Assembly: GCA_004212095.1 (NCBI GenBank)
Contig: RXIJ01000018.1
Coordinates: 1-14,641, forward strand
Direction of reading: 5' to 3'
DNA from: Methanosarcinales archaeon
GTDB lineage: Archaea > Halobacteriota > Methanosarcinia > Methanosarcinales > EX4572-44
Length of the DNA: 14,641 nucleotides
The notes beneath the pieces are model-generated. The model worked only from the letters and a program-made list of their open reading frames with translations. It had not been told where the DNA came from and made no database searches. Of this stretch, positions 14,457-14,641 are shown in pieces; position 1 is the stretch's first letter, and the number at the start of each line of letters is the position of its first letter. Made by a program: the position numbers and the translations under genes.

Positions 14457-14641
14457 TGCACTCGACTATTTCGTAGTCGAGAACTATTTTCTGCACTCGA
14501 TTGCTAGCGCAATCGAGAATTAAAGGTTATCGACATTTTTGCATCATCTCCGCACAACGAAGTTGTACAGTTCTGCAAAAGCGCAGCTTTTGCAGTGCAT
14601 GCGCAATCGAGAGTTATTTCTGCTCGCGTTGTGTACAGTTC
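14457..14641. repeat. Cluster of small perfect hairpins with short direct repeats
   Basis: Four hairpins lie in about 135 bases. CTCGACTA/TAGTCGAG spans 14461-14481 (8-bp stem, 5-base loop). CTCGATTGC/GCAATCGAG spans 14496-14517 (9-bp stem, loop TAGC). ACAAC/GTTGT spans 14554-14566. CTGCAAAAGC/GCTTTTGCAG spans 14573-14595 (10-bp stem, loop GCA). Direct repeats link them: TGCACTCGA at 14457-14465 and 14492-14500; GCGCAATCGAGA at 14507-14518 and 14601-14612; GTTGTACAGTTC at 14562-14573 with a near copy at 14628-14641. No stem is followed by a clear T-run and no coding frame explains the pattern. The structure continues past the window end. Confidence 0.7.

Noticed and set aside
14457..14641. 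CRISPR array
   Set aside because: The hairpins differ in sequence and spacing. No constant repeat of 24-40 bases with unique spacers exists, and there are no cas genes.

Overview
The window comes from an archaeon, most likely a methanogen or an anaerobic methane- or alkane-oxidising relative in the Methanomicrobia/Methanosarcinales/ANME area. The evidence is a run of archaeal information-processing genes (eL42, eS27, aIF2 alpha, Nop10, PAC2-type proteasome chaperone), a methanogenesis marker protein 11 gene, a deoxyhypusine synthase homologue, archaeal TATA boxes and a tRNA-Leu without encoded CCA. Placement below that level is inference.

Layout. Positions 1-725 hold a decayed zinc-ribbon transposase-like gene (minus strand) and no intact gene. 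Methanogenesis marker 11 follows on the plus strand (726-1622). Convergent to it is a broken AAA-type ATPase (1661-2881, minus) with at least two frame breaks and no start codon. From 5181 down to 2942 (minus strand) runs a compact housekeeping operon: rpl44e, rps27e, aIF2 alpha, nop10, PAC2 chaperone, with short gaps or overlaps. Divergent from it is a two-gene plus-strand unit: a triple-PAS/STAS sensor protein (5397-6953) and a deoxyhypusine synthase-like gene with a TTG start (6978-7913).

Convergent to that is a minus-strand bioF-bioD pair (9891-8036) with a 4-bp start/stop overlap and a 22-bp palindrome over its core promoter. Next is an AT-rich plus-strand gene for a probable PD-(D/E)XK nuclease (10068-10946), bracketed by imperfect direct repeats. 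Then come tRNA-Leu(CAA) (minus, 11121-11203), a P-type proton ATPase (minus, 11328-13751), a frame-broken LigD-type 3'-phosphoesterase (14021-14436) and a cluster of small perfect hairpins that runs off the window end (14457-14641).

Themes. Translation and protein quality control dominate the core operon, and the deoxyhypusine synthase homologue would fit the same theme through aIF5A. The flanks are accessory: three broken genes, an AT-rich nuclease gene between repeats, a second intergenic repeat pair (7936-7976 and 13957-13995), and the hairpin cluster. I saw no CRISPR array, intact transposase or complete defence island. The most unusual items are the repeat-flanked nuclease gene, the terminal hairpin cluster, the bioF operator candidate and the PAS-STAS/deoxyhypusine synthase pairing.
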